From assembly GCF_001640025.1 (NCBI RefSeq), contig NC_031671.1:930001-994000 (forward strand): a stretch of DNA of 64,000 nucleotides, given 5' to 3'. Shown here piece after piece: positions 31,713 to 40,816 of the stretch; the stretch's first letter is position 1; every line of letters begins with the position of its first letter. The notes beneath the pieces are model-generated. The model was not told the origin of the DNA. It did not search any database and worked only from the letters and a program-made list of their open reading frames with translations. The translations under genes were made by a program, and so were the position numbers. Source of the DNA: Sugiyamaella lignohabitans (taxonomy: Eukaryota > Ascomycota > Dipodascomycetes > Dipodascales > Trichomonascaceae).

Positions 31713-32309
31713 TTTTCCTTTTTTCAAACAGAAGTAGTAGAGAGTAGTGGAGAGTAGAGAAAAAAACCAGACAGAGACCGAGAGACCAGAGAGAAAATAG
31801 ACCAAGAGAAGAACAGAGAGCCAATGAGAGAAACCAGAGCAGCATGAATGGTAATGTTACTAAAGTGAAGTGGTGTGATGATGGAGCCAGTTTTAGCGAA
31901 CAACAATCTGTGAGATGATTTAAATTGACACCCGACCTTGTGATGAAGGGCTGCGAGTTTTGAAAACATGTCGAACCGCAGACAGCGGCGCCAGTGTAGT
32001 AAAACCTCAGTAGGGGTGGGAGATCGGGGTGACTAGAAGTGATATCCAAGGATGGCGACTCTGAGGAAGCCACAATCAAATTGCAAAACTAGGCGCAGCA
32101 AGGAGCGCGCCACTGTTAAGACTCATGATTTCAATGAATGATTGTTGTACTAGTAGTCATAGTCAAGTGGTGTGTTGTTGGCCAGATTGTTGACCGACTG
32201 GATGCAAATAAAGTAGTTGTGAATTGGTACTTTGGAGTAGTTTCGTTGCTGCAAAAGACTGGCTGGTTCCTCAATTGAATGGCAGAATAACCAAGAGCGG
32301 TTGATGGCT

Positions 32310-32762
32310 TTAATAGCCGAGAGTGCGGAGCGTGCATTTTCGCACCGCTTTCCAAGACCTGGTGATGGCACGTTTAACCGTAAGAGGCTTTGGTTTAGGT
32401 GGGGGTGGTGGTTTAGGATAGACTGGGACCGGAATAGTTCGAATGACCCGTTTGGGAGGAGGAGGAGGACGGTTGGCACGTTCAAGAGCCCGTTGAGCCT
32501 TCCATTCCTGTGTTTCCCGCCACAACTTTTGAATCTTCTCTCTCTCAGTCAAGGGTCTAGGTGGTTCTTCGACGACTTCAACCACAACAACAGGTTCAGG
32601 TTCAGTTACCTCACCACAGTCAACAAGGACTAGAGCGGGGTGGATGTCATACCAATACCAGACAGTGAGGAGTAAAAAGGTAAACAATAGGTGAAGAGGG
32701 TCCTCATGGACAGAAACACTGAAGATAGCGTGAGCTAAAACAGTAGACACAATGAAAGTCAT
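32310..32762 (-). CDS. Small putative membrane protein with proline-rich tail
   Basis: 150 aa from the ATG at 32762. The first ~50 residues are hydrophobic with one probable membrane segment (HLLFTFLLLTVWYWY). An acidic/valine stretch (EPEPVVVVEVVEEPP), a charged helix-like segment (TEREKIQKLWRETQEWKAQRA) and a proline-rich region (PPPPPKR, YPKPPPPPKPKP) follow, and the end is basic. A TATA-like AAATATAAATATGC on the minus strand at about 32850-32865 suits transcription from just upstream, so I reject the longer in-frame extension. No family recognised. The proline stretches could bind SH3/WW domains (inference). Confidence 0.5.
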   Translation of the reverse strand: MTFIVSTVLAHAIFSVSVHEDPLHLLFTFLLLTVWYWYDIHPALVLVDCGEVTEPEPVVVVEVVEEPPRPLTEREKIQKLWRETQEWKAQRALERANRPPPPPKRVIRTIPVPVYPKPPPPPKPKPLTVKRAITRSWKAVRKCTLRTLGY

Positions 32763-34542
32763 TGTTGATCGACGAAGAAGTAAATTTGATTCGAGAGAGT
32801 CGGTTTGTAAAAAAAGTGATAGTGAAGAGGAAGAGAATACGGGGGGAGAAGACGCATATTTATATTTTTTGGGCTCTAGCGTAACCTGCCGTGCTTGTAC
32901 ATAGCCCCCATAATGAGTTCGCCATTTGTTGTTGTTCCTGCAGAAGCAACGCACTGAATGCGGTATCGGTACTCTGTGCCCATAAACTTCCCCAAAACTA
33001 CCCCTAACCTACTGCAATGCAATGCGTGCTGATGCAGGGAAGATGCAGGGAAGGTCTGAAAGGGGAACTCTTAATCAAAATCCATAAGATTCCCAAAAAA
33101 TACCCGTAACCTGATGCAATGCAATGCAGCACCTGTGGGTAACAGTGCCTAATCTGGCATTTAAGCATAAATTTCCTAAAAACTATGCCTAACCTGATGC
33201 ATAGTCACGTGCAAATCGGCTGAAGCCATCGGTGACCTGGTGCGGTCTAAAGCATGGAACCCCATAAATTCTATTAAAATCTGACAGGTTTAATATTGTG
33301 TTTAGTTCAGTCGTCTAGAGAGACCATGCCTAGGGTTCAATCAGGAGTAAGTCCATCGTGGCGGCTAGTAAGCTAGACCCGATAGTGATGACTCTCGCTC
33401 GTCACAAAATGATATAATTGTTCTCCGCAGTTGTGTGTTCCCCGGGGCTGCTTTTCAAGCACTACGTCCTCTAAAAGTGTCCGTACTGCTTCATATAGCT
33501 AACCTTTGACAAGTCCCAATCCGGCTCAGCCTAGTTTGCTTCTTCGCTTTTTTCAGAACGCAATTACCTGAGTAATTTTGTCCAGATACTCCAAGGGGAT
33601 AGCTTAAATGTGCTCTATCATTCAATTGCTATTAGATGCCTGCCAATATCTGATTCCATTAAGATGTATTCGTCAACTGAGCTGATCATAATCCCAGAAT
33701 GCTATTAAGTGAAATGCTTGCAAAAATTAAAACGAATATGGACAAATATATTCTACTAATGCTGAGTAAGTATTCTGTCCTTGCCTTATTGGTAAACTAT
33801 ATATTCTGACATTGGACCCTCAAGGAAATGCGGGTGAAATAGAGGGAGGTCATTTAATTCTATTATCACGTGCCATTTACAGCGTAGGGCCCTACCCCCC
33901 GAACTCTTCGCTGGAATGATCATATATCCTGTTATTACAATAGTCTATGTGATACAAGCCCGTCTAGACAAAGCGTACTGTGGCAGGCTCTAAAACCTCA
34001 TTCACTTGCCAAAATACAAACCATAGTCAGTACGGATTCGATCCATTCAGAATGTGACAGGTCAGCAATGAGCTCAGATTTCTAGCAGGGCTTGTATGCA
34101 TGCACGCTGATAAGATAAGCACGTAACCAGATAGCACTACAGATAAGATGGAAATATGCAATCATCGGTCGATCGCGATGGAGCTTAATTATCCAAGGCG
34201 ATTCGAATCGTGCATAATCTTGGTTATCCTTGTCATGAGCTAAGGATTCTATAAGTCGCCGACATTGTTTACTTCAGGGATTTATCGAAAAAACGAATCA
34301 TTACGGGCCATGGTCTATAGTCAGAGGGTGCGGCGTGACTTTGTATCTATTAATGGACACATTGACCGAAATAGGGTCCTGGCCACAACAAATGCACCTG
34401 GAAAAAGAAAATATCGACCCACATGACCCAAGCACAAACACAACAAAGTGGAAAAAGAAATGCTTCTGTCAATATAAGCGCGCGTTCGGCCGCTGTTGCT
34501 TCTGTTTTCTTCTTCTTTTTCCCTCTCTAGTACTAAGCAAAA
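32763..34542. other. Intergenic region upstream of A'
   Basis: No supported gene. It contains a three-copy imperfect repeat (32981-33210). Block A' homology begins at about 34085. A tRNA-like A/B-box pair at about 33305-33340 does not fold. Confidence 0.5.
32981..33210. repeat. Three imperfect copies of a ~50-bp repeat
   Basis: Units start at about 32981, 33083 and 33166. Each reads roughly CATAAxxTTCC, A-run, CTACCCxTAACCT, then GATGCAATGCAATGC. Spacing is about 102 and 83 bp; the third copy lacks part of the TGCAATGCAATGC end. Confidence 0.75.
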
Positions 34543-35955
34543 ATGTATCGTGCTACTACAACCGCCACTTCTTCTGTTAACGCTCTTCGAATTATTCCTC
34601 GCATACCTTACAAATCCAGACCTCGCCCAACCGTCATCAAACGTACTTTCTCTCCACCCATCCAGTCCCCTCTCAGAACCGTCACCAATGTCTCCCGCAC
34701 CGAATCTACTACGAGTTCCCGCCACAGTTCTCGTTCCTCTTCCTTCTCCTCCTCCACCACTACTTCCCACAGTGCTTCTACTTCTGGTAGCACAGCCACT
34801 CTAGCTCGTCTTTTCCATCATTCTGCCGCTTCTTCTTCTTCTAGATCAATTCCCTCCTATTCCAGACGTTCTGACACCAGCTCAACCACCTCACCCTCTT
34901 CACACTCTGCCACTCGCCCCGCTTCATTGTCATCGCATTCCACCTCCCACTCCACATCCACTGCATCCTCATCTCGCTCCACCTCTCATCCCTCTTCTTC
35001 TCGCTCACGTTCTTTTACTACCTACCAATTCACCCCGCTCGCCACCTCTACCCCATTACCAGCAGCTCGCACCCATTCTGTTTCTTCCTCATCCGTTCCT
35101 CCTCAACGCATTCCACTCGCACCCTTCTCGTCTCGCAATACCCGCTCCACCTCCTGTCCCTCTATCCCCATGACAGCTCCTCTCTCTTCAACAACACGTG
35201 CTCCTAACTCAATTCGCAGCTCTCAGTCCAGTTCTCACACCAGCGCTCGCTCCAGCTCTCACTGCAGTTCTCACTCCGGCTCTCACTCCAGCTCTAACCC
35301 CAGCTCCCGTCACCACTCCAGCCACAACAACTCTAGCTCTACAACCTCAACCCTCTCCGATACCTACATGAACCCCCGCAAGGCCCGTTCTATTCCCAGA
35401 CCATCGAAACCATCCCCCCGTACTACCGCTTACCCCACTTCCATCACTACCACCACTGCTCCCTCTCAACGTCTGTTGAACAGACTTGCTAACCTGCCTT
35501 CCAGACTTACTAACTATTCCTATGGTTCCAAAGAGTACTTGAAGTTCGAAGCTTTTATGGATAGCTTGAACCTTAGCTACGCTTACAGTGGTGTTTGCGA
35601 TGACAAGCTGACCTTCACTTGTTTGAAGGTTACTGTCGAGCAAGCTAGAATCCACCGACGATCCCTCTTGAAACAACTACTGGCAGTCAACGAAGCTTAC
35701 CTGAAGCTCCTTGATATGGGAGTTGATACCTTGGACCTACATCAAGCCAAGAAGTCAGAGATTCTCATGAGTCTGGGTAAGTTAGATCGATTCTGCGATA
35801 TTGCCAAGATCACTCTTGAGTCGGAATAAGCTTAAGGTCTCGGGCCAGAAGCAACCGCCACCATAGCTGTAAATACATACATAAGTACGTAGTGAGCCAA
35901 ACAAGTACCTCTGATTGCCTCCGGCAAATGAGCTCGGGCAGAGCCCGATAATCCT
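34085..35955. repeat. Duplicated block A' (inverted partner at 25890-27715)
   Basis: Reverse-complement counterpart of block A, including gene A', its leader and several hundred bases of upstream DNA that are clearly alignable but more diverged than the C-terminal coding part. Confidence 0.85.
34543..35829 (+). CDS. Gene A': Ser/Thr-rich protein, duplicate of gene A
   Basis: 428-aa duplicate of the gene at 26005-27288. It keeps the N-terminal IIPRIPYKSRPRPT and SPLRTVTNVS motif, the Ser/Thr/His-rich middle and the C-terminal region. In that last ~118 residues only M/L, E/D and N/D replacements distinguish it from A. The middle (about 210-275) is rearranged: where A has TPSS tandem repeats, A' has a non-repetitive SSH/SGS-rich stretch. 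The frame is fully open, and the conservative C-terminal changes suggest the protein is still selected or gene-converted. Its TATA-like element is AATATAAG rather than TATATAAG. Function unknown. Confidence 0.75.
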   Translation: MYRATTTATSSVNALRIIPRIPYKSRPRPTVIKRTFSPPIQSPLRTVTNVSRTESTTSSRHSSRSSSFSSSTTTSHSASTSGSTATLARLFHHSAASSSSRSIPSYSRRSDTSSTTSPSSHSATRPASLSSHSTSHSTSTASSSRSTSHPSSSRSRSFTTYQFTPLATSTPLPAARTHSVSSSSVPPQRIPLAPFSSRNTRSTSCPSIPMTAPLSSTTRAPNSIRSSQSSSHTSARSSSHCSSHSGSHSSSNPSSRHHSSHNNSSSTTSTLSDTYMNPRKARSIPRPSKPSPRTTAYPTSITTTTAPSQRLLNRLANLPSRLTNYSYGSKEYLKFEAFMDSLNLSYAYSGVCDDKLTFTCLKVTVEQARIHRRSLLKQLLAVNEAYLKLLDMGVDTLDLHQAKKSEILMSLGKLDRFCDIAKITLESE

Positions 35956-38201
35956 CATAGAGCCTTCCTTCACCCTTATATATTATGCAAGGTCCTATTG
36001 TATACACAAGTATTGCTCTATATTTCAGCTCATGACTACTTCAATGTTTATTGCGTCCATTACATTTATCGAATTACAATCGACAAGCAACTTCTCCTTA
36101 AAGCTTACTAGGTGGTCCTAATCTACTACTATTAGTTCCCGGCTCCAGGAAGGAATTGCGACAAATATGGAGCTATCATATGGAACCCAAGTCGCACTAT
36201 ACCCAATTATCTCTGGGGTCGTTGTTTGCCCAATGTAGATAGTCACTACCTTGTGGATTGTTGCTAGTCTAAAAGTGACATGTAGTATACCGCCCTGCAT
36301 TGTAATTCACAATACTGATTGATGCACACCCGATCGAAAACGATTGCTACACACCAAATAACTGCCCAAGCTTAGGTTGTTGACCGCCAGTCTATCTCTA
36401 ATTGGATTAGAAGTATCTCTCGAAGTACAGATGAACTCTCAGATAACGAACGCTGTATTATCTCCTGGTAAGATTAGTAATCGCCCTGGCAAGTATTGTT
36501 TAGTCAAGGTCTCACAATAGAAGCAGTCAGAAGTTAAAGTGACAGCGACATCCTTCTGGTATTTGTCTAAGGATTTCAGAGCCTAAAAGTCCCATCATCC
36601 AAACCAGTTCAAAATGCGGTTTACTCCATGCCTGTAGAACCTGAGAATGTACCCGTTACAAAAATGCCACAAGAAAGCAAGATTACAGCACAACAAGCTA
36701 ACACTTGTCTGCTGAATTCATTCCTAGTGAATCCCACCTATGCAAAGAGTATAGTTAACTGTTCTTTTTTTCGAGTTTACATATCTCGATGAATGTCAAA
36801 TAGCGGACTTCGTTAGATTATGGGGTCCTTCCGTCAGTTTGTAGATTATCACTTCTTGTGGAGTGCTTGGTAGTGTGGGACGGAGTTCAGTCTAGCAAAA
36901 TTCTATACAAAAGAATGCAAAGGTGGGCCGGCTGGCTTGTGCTTCCTTCCCGGCCACGATTTGCTGTAATAGCCTATTTTTTCAACCGATTAATTTTATT
37001 TTCAGTTAAAATGACGTGAATTACTTTAACTATCACGAGTGGAGTCATTTTTAAATCCTCTGTTCATTTGGATCATGCTGTCTCGCAATCCCTGCCTGCC
37101 CTTATGATTTGGCTCTGGCCGGAATCTTACGAATCATTGAGCTTTTTATGAGCTTAAGTAAATTAAATGGTGGGTCTCTTACTACTGAAGTTAAAATTGC
37201 AAATGTGAAAGGCGTACTACTTCTACCGCTTTTGGGTCACGAAGCAAAACGCAACGTGGATGCGAAACCTTCGCTGTCGCCGTTCATGAGATATCGGCCG
37301 TCGGGCTAGAAACTGACCTCGGTCGCGAACCCGGGGTTGTTGTATCCGGTGAACTCTTTTTTACGGTTGGCTTTGAACCGGTCAGTGGCGCCAAACACGA
37401 GAATGCGGTTGTCCATGCTTCTAGCAGCAACATGTTTTCCACTTAGATGCAGCTTCACAGACGGTGGAAGAGAGGCTATCCTCGTTACTCGTCATCCGTT
37501 GAATCCACATAAAGTCAGAGCTAATTACAAACATCAAATTAAAATGATAAAGATGAAGCCAAGTCCAGAATAATTCTAAAAAGCAAAACTACGATCCTAC
37601 TGAAATAAAGACTATTCTGAAAACACTTGATCCTTTCTCTATGGTTTTAACGACTTATGAAAATGGTCTTCAAATGACTGGTATACGCTTATGGAAAGTA
37701 ATGAATAGAGAGGACTGGCGGGATAAGCTGCCTTTGTCTGTTCAGTCTCGGAAGAGGTGGATAGTAGGGATCACGAAGAGACAGAACTGGCAGAACAGAC
37801 CGCTATTGTCTGTCTAGTCTCAGGAGAAGTGCCCGCAGAGTATTGTGAAGATACAAGGGCTGAGGGAGCTACCATGGATGATGGAGTAAAAGGTCTGCAC
37901 AATGTCAAGGTTGTAGTACCACAAGCGCCATTAGAAAAAATCTCAGTTACCTGGATAGACATTGGCAGGGTGTACGTAGACACTATTGGTATGTGGAGCG
38001 ATATATAAGGACACAGGAGTTACTCATTAAATACTTCAGTAGAGATATGTACTTGATGGGATCAATGAAATCTAAGCTTGACACAAATTGTTTAGCGGTC
38101 TACATATCGGCGGGTAAACCTTTTTGGGTAAAAGCCCAGCTGCCTGAGACAGCCGGGCTAGTTTATTGGCTATATACATATAGAAAGACTATATACAGAA
38201 C
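35830..38201. other. Convergent intergenic region between A' and B'
   Basis: No supported gene. Block A' ends at about 35955 and block B' starts at about 38135. A short broken minus-strand frame at about 36118-36300 (PEIIGYSATW, then AIPSWSREL) faintly recalls a copia RNase H. A 52-bp repeat pair lies at 37709-37832. Confidence 0.5.
37709..37832. repeat. Transition-biased 52-bp tandem repeat, 72-bp period
   Basis: Copies at 37709-37760 and 37781-37832. I count 16 differences in 52 aligned bases, 13 of them transitions. The 72-bp period equals 24 codons. Copy 2 is an open frame (ELAEQTAIVCLVSGEVP), while copy 1 in that frame has stops. Confidence 0.65.
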
Positions 38202-39119
38202 TTACAGGTCACTGCCGAAGAAGGATTTCTTCGCCCAGGAGAAAAGAGTTCTAGTTATTCTAAAAGCAGCATTAGTGACAACGTTGTACCAGCCAGTTTC
38301 AGTAGTTTCTATTAGTTCCACGATTCGAATTGTATCTTCAGGAGGTTGAGGCATATCTTCCGGCTTGTTATTGGTGTCAGAAAGAGGGACTTCTTCCTCA
38401 GCAGCTTTGTCGTTGGAATTGGAAACTGATTCAGTGGCTGGTGCGGGGGTATTGGTGCGGGTATTCGCATTACAGACACTGCGTAAAAACTCGGGAGGGT
38501 ATGCAAAGATCGAGCGGTAGACAGGGGGTTGGAATGTGAGTGGAACTGGAGTGCTGGGGGTAGGGCAGCAACAAGTGTAAGGGTATGAAGGAGGGGGTCG
38601 GCCAGAAGGTGGGTATAAGGGCCTACGCTTCTTATACTCTCTCAAGCGAGGCACCGGCTTGGCACTGGCAATCATCGTGTTAAATCTATCCGGGCCTGTG
38701 GGGTAGGGTTGCCATTGTTTTGGTTGCTTGTTGACCGTGCTCTTCTCTTTCGTCTTACTGTTCTTCGTTTGCTTTCCCTTCTTGCCTTTGTTAGCCTTTT
38801 TGCTCTTTTCAAGGGACTTTGAAAAGAAATCAGCCAAGCTAGACGAAGAAGAACAAGTAGAAGAAGTTGAAGTTGTAGCATCTTTTACAGAACGGAACGA
38901 AGAATGATCCAAGTGGGCTGCTTCAAGAATCTCAGTGCTGTCAGAATCGGCATTGGAATCAAAGTCGGAGGCATTGGTGACTTCCCGGAGTGGGCTGTGC
39001 TGGTAAGGTATATGGTTTACGTTAAGAGTGGTACGAGTAGGCCTCTTGCGATAAGGTACGCGAGGAATAATTTTGATGGAGTTCACAATAAAAAATGGTG
39101 CAGCCGATGTAGAAGACAT
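38202..39119 (-). CDS. Gene B': duplicate of gene B
   Basis: 305-aa near-identical duplicate of the product at 29530-30444. It has one extra residue in the Ser tract and scattered replacements (for example FRSVKDATT versus FCSGKEATT, and VCNANTRT versus VCAANSRT). The same N-terminal IIPRVPYRKRPTRTT/SPLREVTNAS motif, Lys-rich centre, Cys/Pro cluster and C-terminal FSWAKKSFFGSDL are kept. ATG 39119 follows the same AAGAAAAA leader and conserved TATA box. Function unknown. Confidence 0.75.
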   Translation of the reverse strand: MSSTSAAPFFIVNSIKIIPRVPYRKRPTRTTLNVNHIPYQHSPLREVTNASDFDSNADSDSTEILEAAHLDHSSFRSVKDATTSTSSTCSSSSSLADFFSKSLEKSKKANKGKKGKQTKNSKTKEKSTVNKQPKQWQPYPTGPDRFNTMIASAKPVPRLREYKKRRPLYPPSGRPPPSYPYTCCCPTPSTPVPLTFQPPVYRSIFAYPPEFLRSVCNANTRTNTPAPATESVSNSNDKAAEEEVPLSDTNNKPEDMPQPPEDTIRIVELIETTETGWYNVVTNAAFRITRTLFSWAKKSFFGSDL

Positions 39120-39569
39120 TTTTTTTAAGAGGGATAAGAAAAGAGAAAAGGAGAAAGAAGGATGCATCAACGCCACTCATTTATATAAACAAACCCCCGT
39201 TTCTTTTTATTGTTAATTTTACTGTCGTTGCTGCGGCTACCTTTTTTCTTTTTCTGATAATGCAACTCTATTGATGCATTTTGAATTTTATTCGGACATC
39301 TATCTATCCTGTAAGTTACGATCTGCCCTTGCCGATGCTATTTAAGCATGACACCTGCACAGATAATCAACCTTAAATTTAAACATTCTTGGCGGGTGCT
39401 AGGATTTCAACAACCGAAAGCAGGAGGAGCCTCAAAATTAAAGCCTGCTAAAAAATGTTTATGTTGGACGAAAGCTGTCAGAAAGCTTTATCGTTTAACA
39501 AAGTAATATTCTCCTGCTTTCCGATAAGTAGTAAAACAGTCAACGGGAGTAGAAGACTAAGTAGACTGC

Positions 39570-39760
39570 TCAAATGGTGTCAAATAGTAATGCAAGATAA
39601 CTGCCCGTTAAGATAGTGATGTTGTAGATCTCCAGCCGTGCCCGCAGTGATGATTACAGATGTTTGGTAAAGTGTGTCTTATAGGATTCCAGTAGGTGTG
39701 AGTTAACAAATGGTTACCAATGTAAGATTACTCCAACAACACATGGCATAGGGAGAGCTC
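39570..39760 (-). pseudogene. Decayed Ty1/copia Gag-like relic (right copy)
   Basis: Inverted copy of the relic at 28930-29110. Broken frames read LLESYKTHFTKHL and SVIITAGTAGDLQHHYLN. It has its own damage in addition to the shared stop, so both decayed further after duplication. Family assignment is tentative. Confidence 0.3.
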
Positions 39761-40693
39761 TAGTTTTCTTTTAAGGTACGTAAAATTCACATTGAGGTAC
39801 TCTTTGTACTGAAAACCTCTTTTAAGCTATATCATTCTTATGTCGCGGTATCCAAATAGAGGGTATGGAACTGTTAAGAGTACGCCTGTTTCGGACGGCT
39901 CCTAATGATATGACGGCTCCCAATGATATCTCCATCATCAAGAGTATATTGCACGTCTTTCCATCAGTCACTGACACTATCTACTTAAATTCATCGAATG
40001 AAGTCTCGAACTCAAGTATAACTCCAAGATGTTAAAGGTCAGTTACGGCCATATCTAGAGTAAAATAAGATTTCCCGTCCGATCAATCATATTCAAGCCT
40101 CTAAGAGCCTTGATCAGTAATGCCGTGGGAGACCAGGCGTGAACAGAAGGTGCTGTAATTTTTTGAAATTTTTTCTTATGTCTAAGATCTTGAAAATATA
40201 ATTAAACTAGGCTGCCAGTCAATCTGTAACCAAAATATACAACGAAAAAAAGATATTATACTCTAGAAATGGGGTTATATCTACGTCGCCATGTTCTGGA
40301 AGGGTATTTCCAAATAGTTTCTTTCCTACCTTTTGTTTCATCCACTCAATGTCTTTTGTACATTAACAGACCAAGGAATACTGGCATAAAACTACTCTTA
40401 TGTCGTTCAAGGGGCTCACCATAAGAGGGTAACAAGTCAATCAGCACCTTGTGTTCAGAACCAGAATTGTCTTGATGATGTAATTTCCATCTCAGTGGAT
40501 GGCACATCGGAGCCAGATTTACCAGGGGGCTCAATAACAATAACAGCAGAACGTAAATCAAATAGTCGCTAGATCTTGTCGTCGACGAATGTCATTAAAC
40601 ATTGAATGACCCCCAAGTTAAGACGAGGAACCCTTGAGGTTTCCCATGTGGAGAAAAGTCCAGTTAGGTGAGACTCTGCCTTCTTGAGAGATA

Positions 40694-40701
40694 TCACGTG
40701 A
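40694..40701. promoter_or_regulatory. TCACGTGA upstream of SAS10
   Basis: Perfect 8-bp Cbf1-type palindrome about 120 bp upstream of ATG 40817. Function inferred from position. Confidence 0.45.
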
Positions 40702-40816
40702 TATGCGGCGATGCTATCTTATCTGCAAATTTATTTCGCTCTTATGCAGGTTCGTGGATAGAAAAAAAATAAATATTTTTTGGAAAGTATTAGCTATTAC
40801 AAGGGATAATATTGAT

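Larger units (their letters stand above)
30445..32309. other. Repeat-rich intergenic region right of gene B
   Basis: No supported gene. It contains the end of block B (to about 30515), a very AT-rich island (about 31200-31380), a decayed GTAGAGTA-type repeat field (about 31380-31640), a purine-rich stretch to about 31830, and a pair of T-run/CCAGGGTTTTCA direct repeats (31664-31712). Confidence 0.55.
38135..40165. repeat. Duplicated block B' (inverted partner at 28540-30515)
   Basis: Reverse-complement counterpart of block B: gene B', its promoter, the upstream Gag-like relic and the outer segment to about 40165, where similarity stops within an A/T-run next to TTACAGCACC on the minus strand. 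Confidence 0.85.
39120..40816. other. Intergenic region B'-SAS10
   Basis: The left part is block B' upstream DNA including the second Gag-like relic (about 39570-39760). From about 40165 the sequence is single-copy and ends in the SAS10 promoter with a TCACGTGA palindrome. A short Leu-rich minus-strand frame at 40346-40561 has no ATG and is not supported. Confidence 0.5.

Noticed and set aside
33300..33345. A-box-like TAGTTCAGTCG and B-box-like GGGTTCAATC spaced as in a tRNA
   Set aside because: T-stem has mismatches and no closing acceptor stem was found; at most a decayed tRNA.
36118..36300. Copia RNase H-like fragment (IIGYSATW ... IPSWSREL) on the minus strand
   Set aside because: Too short and diverged; lacks the acidic residues expected. 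Left as a remark only.
40346..40561. Leu-rich minus-strand frame resembling a signal peptide
   Set aside because: Lacks an ATG start; similar Leu runs arise from simple sequence.
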